Below, one piece after another: positions 8,974 to 21,483 of a DNA stretch of 64,000 nucleotides. Within the stretch, counting starts at the first letter, position 1, and each line of letters opens with the position of its first letter. Made by a program: the position numbers and the translations under genes. Below the pieces are notes generated by a model. It worked only from the letters and a program-made list of their open reading frames with translations, ran no database searches and was not told the origin of the DNA. The DNA comes from Venturia oleaginea (lineage: Eukaryota > Ascomycota > Dothideomycetes > Venturiales > Venturiaceae): the NCBI GenBank assembly GCA_013176395.1, contig JABMLP010000026.1:310001-374000 (forward strand), written 5' to 3'.

Positions 8974-11266
8974 TTAAAAGAGACTTGCCCCCATCGATTC
9001 AGGCCCAAAGGCTGCCTCCTGTACACCCTGAGGCCGCCCTCCTTGTTTCTCCCAGTCCGGGCAGTCACAAATCAAGCGATTACACGCTGCACACGGCTCA
9101 AGTGGGCATTTGGCCGTGGTATAGCCAGTACGTTGGCATGACATACACTTCGTAGGCTCCCTACGAGCCCTCTTTTGAAGTGGTAAAGTTGCTTGCGAAG
9201 GGACTTCGTTGTTTGCTGTACGGCGTGAATCTATCATACGCTGGTGATATGACGATGGCTTATTGCCCTGAGTAGAGTTTGAAGCCGTGTTCGAGGGCAG
9301 ATTTGAAGCGGAGTTCAAAGCTGTTACCGCCGTAATATCAGCCTCTTACGCAGCCTCCTTTTCTGCCCGCTCTTCCAGAACTTCGTTGAACTCGGTATCC
9401 TTGGCGGACGTGGTCTCTTCGTCAGTCTCTTCAAATACGGCTTCATCCGACTCTGACGATGATGAGGACTCTGACGAGATAAAAACAGTGACGTCTACTC
9501 TCTGGCGGCGCTTTGTAGTGGTTTTGGACCGTAGTTTTTGAGTTCGAGTAGATCTATTGGCGGAAGTAGAACCCTGGCGTTTGGCATCCCTTCGAATTCG
9601 AGTTTTAACGTTATCCTTGCGATATCTGTTGTGACAAGGCCGTCCAGGCTTGCAGCTAGCCTCATTTGGTAATGTCCTTTTATCAGGAATGAGATTTTTG
9701 AGTAGAACTGGGCCAAGAGAGGCTTCGTATATATCTCGCCAAGTCTGGCGCTCATATATAGACGAAAGGCCATTGTTGTAGACGAGAGATATATCGTACT
9801 TATGGTGTAGCATCGCTGCAAAGGCGTGAGCGCATGGTAACCGTAAATCTTGCCACTCTAGGCATGAACAGTGTTGTTCATAGACGTCTACAACTCATCC
9901 TACAGCGCCGGGTGATTCATGAAGCCTTACGATCGCCACTCGCTCATTGGATGGGTAACAGAGCATCCGGCGGCCGATATTGAGCCTATCAGTTTGGTGT
10001 TGAGTGCCAAATTTTGTGAATCTTTGCCCATAGAACTCCTCCTTACCGTTATTGAACGACTTGCGCTCATAACAGGTATACATGTACTTGGTCCAGAGAG
10101 CCTCAAGCATATGTAGAGGGTTGAGCTTTCTTTCTTTACGAAATCGGCTGTTCATAGACTCTCAAATATTGGAAGTTGTATGACCATAGCGAGGATATTC
10201 AACCAAAGGCGCATAGGCAGAACAATACCGACCTTTGTCGCCAATGCCGTCAATGTAGGTAACTGCCGCAGGGTTGAGAGCACGAATCTGATCGATGAAT
10301 TGAGCGTGTTCACTAACCGAAGAAGCCTGCATCGCCTGGCGAAAGAGAGCCTCAACAGGCTTACCGAAACTACCTGACACGTTCTCTGCAAGATGCTGTG
10401 TACAATAGTAGTGAAAAGCATACGGTTCTGGGAAGAATTTGTTGATCGCAGGGTCAAGGCCTTTGCCTCTATCAGAGATAATAGCAAAGCGAATGTCATC
10501 TTCAGCTTCTTGAGCCTCAATTGTCGTGTATGGCTTTAAAAGGCGCGGCTGAAGAAGCTCAAAGAACCAACACCACCACTCCTTTGACTCTGTTGGAACG
10601 AGGGCCCAACCAAGGATAAGCACGTTCTCATTAGGGTCAATAGATGAGGCAATGAGCAAGATGCCTCCAAAGGTAGATGAGCAATGCGCACAGTCAAGGA
10701 CGAGAAATTTGCGACCGAAATGCCAAGCAAGAACCGAGGCCGTTGGTAATACCGCCGCGGCGAGGAAGACATCGTCCTTGGCCGTTGCAAAACGAATATA
10801 TGGGCCATTGTATGTACCGTCTTCGTATATTGCGTCAATTGTGTCCTGGGTAATGCGTCCGCCTTCGAGTAGATTTCCATGTTGCTTGATAAAGGCCAGC
10901 ATCGGTCCAATAAGCTGAAACTGCTCCTCCTCATCGCCATCTAGGTTAAGAAGAACCCGTTTGATCGTACGATGGACTTGAGTATATAACAGCTTAACAC
11001 CAGTATTGAGACAAGTATTACTGCGTATTGTTCGAGGAGCGAATTGGCGGTCGTTGGCAATAATGTCAAGATTATGCCGTGCTTGGTATTTAAAGCTTCG
11101 TGGAATCACCCAATCTAGATGATCTGAGGCTTGGCAAGTATGGGGCCGAAGGATGCGGAGTTTAGGTAACGGCTCGTCGGCGTAGTAGGCAACGCGCACC
11201 TTACGATGTTAGTGAATTCAAAGAGGGAGAGACATCTGCCCCGGCCTTGAGCGATTCAAACTCCAT
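8974..11266 (-). pseudogene. MULE transposase with three in-frame stop codons
   Basis: From 11199 to 8974 one minus-strand frame is open apart from three stops: TGA near 10158, TGA at 9895-9897 and TAA at 9346-9348. Reading through them gives a typical MULE transposase. It has a DDE core with LVLDCAH and AIISDRGKGL, the HYYCTQHLAENV segment with the MULE C-x2-H motif, a SWIM zinc finger (CSC...CAH, around 9830-9860) and a C-terminal Cys-rich knuckle (CMSCQRTGY...CAACNRLICDC). The stops fit CGA-to-TGA (two) and CAA-to-TAA (one) changes, all C-to-T. The N-terminus is unclear: an ATG at 11266 opens a short frame (MEFESLKAG...) that must change frame to join at 11199. This copy is not functional as it stands. 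Confidence 0.85.
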
Positions 11267-11495
11267 TCCAATTGTAAGGGTAGGGTAGAGGGGCCTGTGG
11301 GCAGGCGGCATTACATAAGGCTGAATTGAGAGCGAAGTATTAAGTAACAGCAACGACGACTTAGTAGTGCTGAAGGTTGAGTTGATGTTGTCACAAAAGG
11401 TGTACTTAGTTGACCAATCAGAGAGATGTATGCGTACGGCAAATTATTATTCCGAGATGTACGTGATTGTCATATCAAAGGCGATGTATGCAGGT

Positions 11496-11549
11496 GTAAT
11501 TTGATGTATGCGATTGTCATAATTTGCGATGTATGTGGGCTGACAGTAC
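11496..11549 (-). repeat. MULE right terminal inverted repeat
   Basis: On the minus strand it reads TACTGTCAGCCCACATACAT and continues in step with the left repeat to ...CATCAAATTACA. Confidence 0.75.
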
Positions 11550-11554
11550 TTACC

Positions 11555-12502
11555 TAAAAGTAAATTTGTCTTACAATTTATTTATCCTCGTTATAATAAC
11601 TTCGAAAGCACAAAAAAAATAGGTGCACCGCAATCGTAATCTGGAGTTGCTGTAAATATACACTCCACATGAACCATCTCGCCGAACTCCGAGATCCCTG
11701 TAGATACGGGTCGTTTACCATACGTAGTAGTACCTATTACAAACCCGCGAATGCGATTACGAGGAAATGAAGTGAAATGAATCTGATAATTTAGCCAGCC
11801 CGTCTTTCGACAAGGCTATCAGCGGCGCAGTCCAAGGCTCATAACCGAGTGTTTCAAAGTCTGCAAGGGTATTCCGTCCCGCGATCTCGCAGCTGGCCCG
11901 TCTCGATCGCGAAAGCAAGGGATGCGGTAAGTTCCTGGCGGTTTGTTGCGGGCGTGACTAGGTGGTGGGAGAGGGAAAACGGAAGGACGTCCAGTCATGG
12001 AGGAAAGGAAGTTGAAGTGTGAACGAGAACGAGGGTATCTCTCATTCATTCCGTCTATTTGATTTATATGCTCCTTCATTGATATACACAAGTTTTCTGC
12101 CTCCCTTCTGTTCTGTCTCTATCCTGACCTACACGACCGAAGAGACAAATATACAATACGATTAGTTGCAAGTACAAACAAGAATGGTATAACGCGTTTT
12201 GGTGTCGCAGGATACCAAAAAAGAAAAACGCCAGTAAATCCGGAAACGATGAAGCCCTTCGACCCTTTACGGACATGAGAAAAGCGATGACCAAAATGAG
12301 GTTGTTTGTACAGAGGGAGTCGAAAAAGCGGCGCGTTCGTACAGATGTAACCACCCAAACGCCAGCAAGTGAGACAACAAGGAAATTCTTCGCCGTGCAT
12401 GGAGGAGGGATGTTCGAAAGATCCGTCGCGTAAAGATTCCCAAAGAAAGAAGTGCGAGTCGCCAACGTCAGCTGTTCAAGTTCCAAAATACCATGCCCAC
12501 AC
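11555..12502. other. Intergenic, 3' region of ApsA-like gene
   Basis: The first 250 bases are AT-rich transposon flank. The rest probably includes the 3' UTR of the minus-strand ApsA-like gene. Short reading frames here show no protein features. Confidence 0.35.
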
Positions 12503-15500
12503 TCAGAATCCCCTGAATGGATCAAAAGCATCAAACTCCTCAGAGTAAACCATCCCACTCCTTCGAGGATCACTTCCAATACCACTCCACCTCAAATTCC
12601 GTCTCGCATCATGGCCAACACCAAGAACAATGGAGGAATCTTGGCTAGGACGATGTCCACCTCCTTCACCTTCAACAAAGGCTTCCATTCGTACCGTTCC
12701 TACACCTCCATCAGGAAAGTTGGAGACCAGCGGTGAACGATTCATAGATGCTACACTTGTGCGGCCGGAAGAAGGGATGAAACTGACATCTCTAGCTCCA
12801 CTTCCATGATCTGAGCTGGCTTGGCTGGCATAGCTAGGCATGGGTAGTTGTGTGCATTGCACGTTGCGGATAGCAGAAGAGGGCATTCTTGGACCAGTGT
12901 GACTTCGTTTCCGACCATGAGCGAATCGGGGCACGGTGGGGGCTTCCGCTGCGTCGGCAATGGCATCGCTGTCGAGGCCGCCAGACATGGCCATAGCGCT
13001 GGAAGGGCCAGTGGGGCTGCTGTGAAATTCTTGGATGACGGGAACCGGAGGTGTTTTCGATTTACCGTTGGGGTTTTGTCTGGCTTTGTCCTTGGCAATT
13101 CGAACAGAGTCGCGGATTGTTAAGCGACGGATTGATGGTTGTCGGTTTCCTCGAGCGATGAGCTCGGCTTCGGTTGGCTCGTCAGGTGGTGGAGGGAGAG
13201 ATGAAAGGCCTGGAGCAAGAAGAGGAGAGTGCGCCAGGAAGGAAAGAGCTGTTAGCCATGAGTAATGTCGATCTCTAGACATGGCTGTAAATTTGAGTGC
13301 GCGTGCTGGTGTTAGGATTAAAATGGAGCGATTGAACGGCTCAGCAATGCCATGATTCTTGGGCAGTGGAGTGTCGTCGCGCACATCGAGAACAGATTGT
13401 ATGATGACTAGACATGGGTTAGTCAGGATAGAACGGCTGAGTCAAAGATATCACTCACGTTTGCGACCACTCTTGCCCATGAGAGCAGAATTCGACGACG
13501 GCTGCTTAGTACTCCACATGACAGCACGTTCATACGGTGAAAGCCAAACCCATCTCTTATGTCGCACACCGTTTCCAGTCACATTCACAGAGCCATCGGT
13601 GCCAGGGCGGCCAAAAGATTCCTTTTCAGGATCACCAGCTACACCGAAAGACTTTCGTCTTCGCACGTACTTGAACATCCACTCCCCAACCATAGTCGCT
13701 GCGATAGCATCGATAACAGTGCCCTGGGATGCTCTCCCACCCTGAGTTTTACCGTTCACGTCAGTCATCTCCGCTGCCAGTAATTTCTCGCCTGACTTTT
13801 GCGAAGGGTACACCTTAGGTGGTTCGGCAACATGATCCTTTGGCAAAGGAGGGAAAGATGGGCTAGCTGGCTGGTTTAGAGACGGCGATCGGCTGCGATT
13901 GCGACCTATTGAGTTATTTCGTTGGATGGTAGTAGCAGATCTAACCTTGCGCAAACTGTCTTTTCGTACAACCTGACGAGGCGTAGGACCGCGACGCTGA
14001 CCAAACAAACCTCCTCCGCTCTTTGGAGTGGGACTGGAGGAGCCTTCACTTTTGCTGTGAGAGAATAGCATTCGTGAGCTTGCTCTGTCTGGAACAGGAA
14101 AAGGTGGTCCAACGGATCCGTTGCTCAACCGACTGGAGCCTATACTGGCAATACTCGGAGTTCTAGAGCGATGGGCGTGAGAAGCAGCGCCACTCTGAAT
14201 CATTGCTGACCGCCTTATGCTTGTAGCTTTCTGTTTCCCGTTGGCACGAGACTTATCAAGCGAACCACGTCCAGAACCGTTCTGGTCTTGCTGGTTTCGT
14301 GGTTTGATCCTGGTCTCCTTTTCTTCTGGCACCGGCGATGGACGGTTACCAAAGTTTCGCACGTGTTTCAGGAGTCTGCCACTTGAAAACGGTGTTTGGA
14401 AGGACTGCTTCTCACTTAGCAGTTCTGTCTCTTCGTCGTCAGCCTCGAATCCAGCAAACAGACTGCTGTCTCTGAATGGGCGTCTCGGTAGCGCTTCCTT
14501 CTCCGTTCAGAGGTCCATTATCGTTGTTTCCAGGATATCGGTGCTCGATGCCTGTTGGTGAAGGCATCGGCGGAGGTGATGAAGGAATGTGATCCGTGGC
14601 CGGAGATCCAGATTGTGGAGGATAGAAGGCAGGCCTGTTCATCGGCGACTTATCGCCGACAATGCGTTGTTTTCCATCTGGCGTTGGTGGATTGGAAGTC
14701 ACGAATGAGGGATGAAGATGTGGAGGGAGCTTTTGCCATAATCTCTGGTCGGCTCGAATTTCCTCCGTCTGGATACCAATTGATTCCATGATAATAGCGA
14801 AGGGCGTCGTTTGGCAGCTCACAGTTCTGGTTCCTGGAGGCAAGACCGCTTCCTTAAAGGTAGGAGAAGTTGGTGCTGACAAAGGGGGATGGATTGCAAT
14901 GGAAGGTATAATTATCGGGCCGGGTATTGAAGCACTAGGACGAAGAGGAGTATCCACGAGGAAAGCTGGTGACTTTTTCTCCTCGGAGGACTCCGTTTGT
15001 GTCGATATAGAGGCCACTTCGATCTTGGGTGGAGGAAGAGCAGCAACAATGGGAGAAGTTGGTGGAGTTATGACCTTGGGAGTTGCTGGCGGACTCATCG
15101 GACGCTCTTCCATCGTCTGAGAACCCGATGAAACCATGGTAATTTTCACGGGTTTTTCGTCTGGAATTGGCGACATCTGCTGTCCTCTATCGATCACAGG
15201 TGGTGGCGATACAGTGACTCGCTTCTTGCGCTGGTTTGCCTCAATTTGGTCATCATAGGATATTGGCGCCACTTCCGGTAGCTTCTCCGAATCCTTAACA
15301 ACAGCAGTTACAACAAGGGAAGGTGGTGGGGAAAATTGTACACCCGTATCGACATAGGCAAGTCTGGAATCAGCGTTGAAATCGATCGAGCCGGTCTGGT
15401 TCTGGAACCTGCGCTCCTCCAGGTCAATTGGTCGTTGCAGGCCTCCCATGCGGCTTTCCGACACGAGGCCGAGTATCCTTTTGGCCTTGTCGTCCTGATA

Positions 15501-16583
15501 TTGCGATTGTTGCGAATCGAGAGCTCTGCGTGCTTTGATCTCATGCTCTGGGAAATCCTCATCCTCATCCTCTCCTGCGGAGACCTCGTCCTCTTCGTCC
15601 AGTTGAAGCTCATCCGCAAGGCTGATACCATTGCCCTTCAATCCGTCACCGCCTGTGGCGCTTTGGACCGAGAACCTCTGGAATCTATTCAGACTTCGAC
15701 GGCTGCTTGCACTAGGTGACCTGTGGTGTTTAGTCCTGCGCATTGGCGAACACTGGGCGCTCGCCGTTTCGCTCCGGTCATCTCCAATTCCGCTATCTCT
15801 CAAACCATCGTCACTTTCACCATCAACGCCGTTAGCTTGAAGCTCGGTCACCTCATGATGGGCTGCAAGCTCCACAAGCACTGTCTTCAGCCTCGTCTCA
15901 GTTATATGGACGCGTCTCTCATATCCACGTTTTTCCATCTCCCAAGCATGTTTCTCCTTCTCCCAGATGGCGTGTCTGCGCTCCGAGTCCTCTTCCTGGC
16001 TCTTGATTTTCTTCTGCGCTGCCTCCAATTTATTCTTCATATCTGCACAAGTACTCTTGGCACCATCGCGATCCTTTGCTAGTTCCTCCAGCGCTGCCAG
16101 GGTCCCATGTTCAAGCTGTTGGAACTGTCTCTTCAATTGACGACGATCTTTATCGCTTGCTGCAAGCCTCTCGTTCAGTTCGTCGCTCTCATCCCGAGCG
16201 CTCTTCAAATGAACTTCTAGATCCTCGATGAATTTGTGTTTTGAGTCCAGTTCTCTACGGACATTCAAAATCTCGGAAACAAGCGATGCGTGTAACGTCG
16301 GCGTAAATCGTCGAGGATCCGTAAGAACGTCATCATCGCGTCCATGAGAGCTGTTCTTGTAGTCGTCGCCATTGGTAGCTGGAGAGGAGCCTGGCATGGG
16401 CGGCGGAGACGATGATGGCATGAGCGGAGGAGAGGAGGATCCGTTTCTTGAATGACTAGCATGGCGTGAAGACCTCCGCGAGTTGGACATTCGCGGAGTT
16501 TGATATGGAGTGTCCGAGAGGGAAGGAAATGATGGCCCGAAGCCAAACCCTTCAAGGTCGCTGAAGTAGTCCTTTGTCACCAT
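12503..16583 (-). CDS. ApsA/Num1/Mcp5-like cell-cortex protein with PH domain (nuclear migration)
   Basis: Starts at 16583 (MVTKDYFSDLEGFGFGPS). A low-complexity Ser/Pro N-terminus is followed by a coiled coil at ~105-215 (RRELDSKHKFIEDLEVHLK onward) and a long disordered middle. A C-terminal PH domain of the Mcp5 type reads TVIDAIAATMVGEWMFKYV...RHKRWVWLSPYERAVMW...SGRK, LIIQSVLDVRDDTPLPK and FTAMSRDRHYSWLTALS. Family members anchor dynein at the cortex to position nuclei. A clear intron is 13458-13408 (GTGAGT...CTAAC...CTAG). Between ~14530 and 14440 the frame changes. Either a 55-nt intron with a weak GTTTGC donor removes this part, or there is a one-base indel; the second frame (LPRRPFRDSSLFAGFEADDE) looks protein-like, which favours an indel. 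The tail after the PH domain is ~270 residues, Ser/Pro/Gly-rich. Confidence 0.85.
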
Positions 16584-18781
16584 GGCGGAAAGGGATCAGA
16601 GGCCCTATGAGAAGATCGAACCGCTTCAAAAGCGCATCTGTTCTGCAGGCCCAGTTGATGCAGGAAATCAGAAGCGCTGAAACATTACCATCCCAGTATG
16701 CAATGCCAGGATGCGGTGGTTCTGACTAGGAAGTCCCAGCCTGTCGTACTCGCCGATCTGAGCGGCTGTGCGATCTCCTACGAGGGTATTTATCTTGTCA
16801 AACGTCCACGATAAGGGAGATCCGTTCGAGGTGCCAGCGCGGGGTATCGTGTGCGGCGATGGTCTGTCAATTTCTTGCTTGTCCTGCAAGCTGACAGAAA
16901 TGAATATCCAGGTCTTTGGGCTCCGGAGTTTGTGGAGGGACAAGAGTTGCACAACGGTACAAAGCGTTGCTCGACAGATTGATTTCTCTTGCTCCCACGG
17001 GTTCTTGGAAGAGAAAGCCGAAACGATTGTCAGCTCGACGCAAGTCAATAGACAACGTAGTATGCATATGCTTGATACATTGCATAAGCACGCGAGTTGG
17101 TAGTTGCCCTTGATGTGATTTCGGACGTACCTTGATTGCTAAGGAGCGTGGAAAGTATTTTCGAAGGCCGTCAAAGGCAATTGGTCAAATCCAGGACCTT
17201 GGTTCAAAAGCCGTACGCAGTCAAGATGACGAGTTGTTTGTTAGAAGGAGAAGGTCGAGTTGTTTGTCCACCGTCACGTCTCGTGCAAAGGCACTGCTGG
17301 CTAGGAAGAGATTTGGGGCTTACATTTTAGAGAGTAAAAGGCATAACAGGCGTTGACATGAACGCCAGGTTCAATGAAGCTGCACGAGCCATGAACTCTT
17401 CACTCAGGACAACCCTAGCAATCTTGACCTGATCAAGACGGGTGGCGTCCAAGAGGACGACCTGACGAATAGTAGGGGTTCGGTTCAGGCGGAGCTGCAC
17501 AAAAGAAATGTCCCAAGTACACAAGTAGTATGGCTCGTCCGCGTGCGGATTGGCCCTGGGCTTGTGCTCAATGCATCCGGCACCGTGCAATTGGCGATCG
17601 CATGGAAAAGAACTGTTACTGCACACTCTTCAGGAGAATCACAGGATCAGTCTAGCGAATGGGAAATGGTGTGCAAATAAAGTTCCGAGATTTCGTTGGC
17701 TCGTGTGGAAGCTTGGTTGTTTCACAGCTTTGGCTGAGGAAATCCAAGCAGTTAGACTGTGACTATGATTGGGATGGTGCTGTGATTATGATTGGGATGG
17801 TGCTGTGGTTGATGAGAAGGACATCTCGGCTCGGGTCCTGGTATCAATTCCATCTTCAGCCAGTCAGTCTGCACGGTTGCAGAATCTGATGACTGCCACG
17901 GCCTGCATGCATGCGGCATGCCTGTAGCTGCCAGCCTGCGTCAAGATGCATGCAGCCGTGCTCTGCGTGAACACTTCAATCTTGCTGACCCGATGCAGTG
18001 GCCTTGGAAGCTGTCACTTTGCCTTTCCACTTTGTTTGCCGTGCTGAAGCTGACTTTTGCAACTCAAAATCCATCGGGGAGCCAACGCCCCAGCACTAAG
18101 GAGCAACCACGGTAAATTGAATATCAACCTGCGGCTTGCCATGCAACTTCGTATTTTCCGTCTCGTGGCTTGCCATGCCGCTTCGTATTTCCTGTGTCGT
18201 CAACTTTCCCCAAACTTTACTCCGTACCATGTGAAAACAGAGCTCCCTGTACGGCGATGCGGCAGAGTATGATCAGCCCTACGGTGGTGGTGGCCAAGTA
18301 AGTATCACACATAGAGCGGTGGAGACTGCGAACAGACTGATTTTCAGTCAAAGATGACCTTTTGCTTCCTTTCAAATTGACTGTCCCCATGATTCCGTAA
18401 TATATTCACTATCACATCGTTCTCGTTGACAACCGGACCTCGTCGGATCGTCGGGTCAAGTTTGGTAGGCCGTTGCCGTTTAGTTCTATCGAAGGATCGG
18501 CCCGAGACAAGAGGAATTGCAGGGGGTTTCAAGCTGCAAGCTTCGTCCTCGTCCTCATCCTCGTCCTCGGCCTGCTGCGAGGCATGGATTCGCCGAGCAC
18601 CTCAACACCGTGTATACTTTGCGGATGTTGAGGCGTGAGTCGTGGTTGAGGATGAGTAGCTGCCTGCGAAGAAGTTGTTGCCCGTGTTGCTATATGAATG
18701 CGCTTACCTTCTTGCCAAAAACACACAACTGTTCAAAATTCACCCTACACTGTCAGAGCATCATCTCTGAGCGAAATCATC
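16584..18781. other. Long intergenic stretch between divergent genes, no gene seen
   Basis: About 2.2 kb separating the ApsA-like gene (minus) and Cns1 (plus), so it contains both promoters. At 17766-17810 a 21-nt unit (ATGATTGGGATGGTGCTGTG) is tandemly duplicated. Short frames have no domains or signal peptides. Confidence 0.4.
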
Positions 18782-20163
18782 ATGTCTCGTATCGAGGAAC
18801 TCCCCGACGATTTCGATGAGAAGCTCCATCTTAACAAGCCTTCAGCAGGACCAGGACCAGCTCCTCCTCCAGCTCCAGCTGCAGCCCCCGACTTCATCGA
18901 CCAGATACTGGCGGCGAATCCGTTTCCTTCGAAGCCCAGCGGGAAGCCCTCTGGCGATGAAACCGGACCAGCGTTACCGCCAGCCATGGAAGGCCTGCGT
19001 GGCCACACAGTTGACGAGGTGTACAAGATGATCAATCGGACACCGCTCTTCATGACCACACTGGATGAAACGGACGGCGAAGGGGGCGAGAACGTGGAGC
19101 TGGAGGCTATCAAGGCACTGATGCACGAGGGAACTACTGCCGAGATTGCTGGTAACTTCAGGGAGCAAGGGAATGAGCAGGCGAAGGCCAAAAGATGGAG
19201 GGACGCGAAATCCTTCTACGATCAGGCTCTTACGGCACTGAAGAACCCAAAGAGGAAGTTTGAGGCCGAGGAAGGAGAAACCGACTTGGATGCGGTGGAG
19301 ATCGATGAGCAAGCAGAGGCACAAAAAGAGAGGCAACTGGAAGAGGCCTGCTATGTGAACAGAGCATTGTGTAATTTAGAGCTGAGTACGTACACCCAGA
19401 TGCCACTGATGTCCTCCAACCGTTCTGACCATGCGATGCAGAGAATTATCGCTCTTGCACGCTGGATTGCGCTGCCGCCCTTCGTATCAACCCCCAAAAC
19501 GTCAAAGCCCTTTTCCGCTCCTCCTCCGCATGCCTCGCCATCGACAAAATACCCGAAGCAGAAGATGCTTGCTTACATGGTCTGGCTATCGAGCCAACAA
19601 ACACTGCCCTGAAGATCATTAGTGACAAGATCCGGGAGCGCAAAGTCCATCTTGCTGAAATGCAGACTAAGAGACGAGAACGTCTGGAACGGATTGCTGC
19701 GGAGGAGCGCACCCTGAAAGAGGCCATCAAAATCCGGGGTATCCCCACCAAGACTACAAGTAGACCGCCAGAGACAGAAGATGCTGTCATGAAGCTCGAA
19801 GATCCGCTGGATGCGCAGTCGATGCTCAGCATTCCAACGATTTTCCATTACCCAGCACATCTCCAGAGTGATTTCGTCAAAGCATTCGAAGAGAACCAGA
19901 CCATCACCGATCATCTCTCATACATCTTACCACTACCCTGGGACCAACCCCAAGAATACAGATCAGCAAACGTGGAATGCTATATGGAGACAATTACTGG
20001 CGGATTGATCAAAGCGGGCAAGAAAATACCTCTGCTCACGATTTTGACATTCGGTAAAACAGAACTGGTCGACCGAATGCTACGTGTATACATCCTGCCC
20101 AAGGACAAAGTTGCTCCCTGGATCGAAGAATGGAAAGCCAAGAGGGGCAGGAACGTGATATAG
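18782..20163 (+). CDS. Cns1/TTC4-type TPR co-chaperone of Hsp90/Hsp70
   Basis: Two exons, 18782-19385 and 19442-20163, with a 56-nt intron (GTACGT...TGCAG), give 441 residues. The N-terminus is Pro/Ala-rich (residues 22-40). TPR repeats span about 115-270: FREQGNEQAKAKRWRDAKSF, YVNRALCNLELKNYRSCTLD, CAAALRINPQNVKALFRSSS and EAEDACLHGLAIEPTN. The C-terminal half contains the family's wheel-domain segment (TIFHYPAHLQSDFVKAF, WDQPQEY, VECYMETITGGLIKAGKK, LRVYILPKDKVAPWIEEWK). In yeast, Cns1 is essential and links Hsp90/Hsp70 to translation elongation factor 2. The AAG lysine codon is split by the intron, restoring the TPR. The start is the ATG of MSRIEELPDDFDEKLHL; an upstream ATG would add a non-conserved leader. 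Confidence 0.92.
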
Positions 20164-20825
20164 CACCAAAAATCTACTTCAAATTATGTCCAATGGCAAA
20201 CAAAATAAACCGTTGCAATGGCACGCATGCCAGGGCTAGCCCTTTCGCAGGGAATCCCGGTCTTGTTTTTCGTCGATCCTCGAATTAGCATGGTTTGAAA
20301 CAGAAAAGAAAGAAAAGAATCCTTGATAACACTGGACCCTTTTTCGCGGCTTTCCCTTCTCACGACTAGACTTAAAACTCCGGCATGAAGTACCTCAGGA
20401 GCAGGTCCCAGCCTATCAGCGGGAGTAATAAGCGGCTCACCTGGGGCACCTCGAATCCGTTACGAAAATCAAGCACTGCAATGAGTAAAATAAAGCCTTA
20501 AAGGGATGTAGAGATGTCTTTGACTTCTTCTTTGGAATTATTACGACGCTGTTGGGTGGTGGAATCGCGAGGGGAGGGCGGAAATTGACATGAACAATTG
20601 AGCCGCTTGTTCCCACTTACAGGTGTGTATAGCTCAGCTACAAGGTTGTGCATGGACCAGCTTGCGAGTAATGTCAACATGGTCCGCAATGCCTATAAAA
20701 AGTACGGACGATGGTCCTGGTGATATTCGGGATGGGGAAATCTTGTCCACATATGCTTAAGCTTGCGAGAGGTGTGTGAGACTTAGACATTCAGTTTTGT
20801 CTAGCAGACCGATTACGTCACGGGA
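20164..20825. other. Cns1 downstream intergenic region
   Basis: Probably the 3' UTR of Cns1. No coding frame is supported. Confidence 0.3.
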
Positions 20826-21483
20826 ATGTCTGGGGAAGACGTAAACAAAGACCAAGACACAGGAAGTCTTGACGCTTCATCCGCGACAATCTCCGAATTT
20901 AGTAACCCGCACTCGCTGAAAAGTAATTCCTCTCGCCTTCTGGAGAATTCGTCACATCCCCAGCCGGAGAGACAGTTCCTCTCAGGTAATGAATTTATCA
21001 GTGTCAAACAACCATTCCCTGGCATCAGCAAGACCGCAAGGTTACCTAAACACCACGCGAAGCCATAACGCTTATCAAGCCATCCCCTCACGACTTCTGC
21101 ATCTCCACACCTGCCGCCCAAGCCATATAGTATTATCCAGCGGCAACCTGCAGGTAAATTACATACGTACCCAGCTATCCGTGAGAAACCCACACAAACC
21201 CCCCTCAACCCTTCGGCTATCGACCGAGGTTCTATACCAGCATAATACAGGATCGAGTTACACAACCTCCGGAACCCAGGCCAGGTCCTCCACGTTTCCC
21301 CCCTCCTTCCTCGGCAAGACTTCCATCCACCGTCCATTTACCGGCCCAAATCCCAACGTTGATCTTTCGGCAAGTCCGACGACAGACTTCAACCTGACAA
21401 CGTCGGTTCGACCTTCAGAGGACGCAACGACGTCTAGACGTCACTTCGGCAAACCTTTCCTGTGTGAGATGGTCTGGTTGTAG
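20826..21483 (+). CDS. Possible two-exon gene of unknown function
   Basis: Two frames join in phase over a 43-nt candidate intron (20986-21028, GTAATG...CATCAG), giving 204 residues from MSGEDVNKDQDTGSLDASSA to the stop at 21483. The product is Ser/Thr/Pro-rich, with no domain, membrane segment or family I recognise. The intron lacks a strong branch site, and codon use does not clearly mark it as coding. It may be a chance open region. Confidence 0.25.

Larger units (their letters stand above)
8674..11554 (-). mobile_element. MULE (Mutator-like) DNA transposon, inactivated
   Basis: A 2.9 kb element bounded by long inverted repeats (8680-8733 and 11496-11549, possibly starting at 8674 and 11554), with a minus-strand transposase between them. 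The repeats begin TACTGTCAGCCCACATA and match over about 54 nt with only a few transitions. A 9-bp target-site duplication could not be identified with confidence. The coding region is broken by three stops (see the pseudogene entry). Confidence 0.8.
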
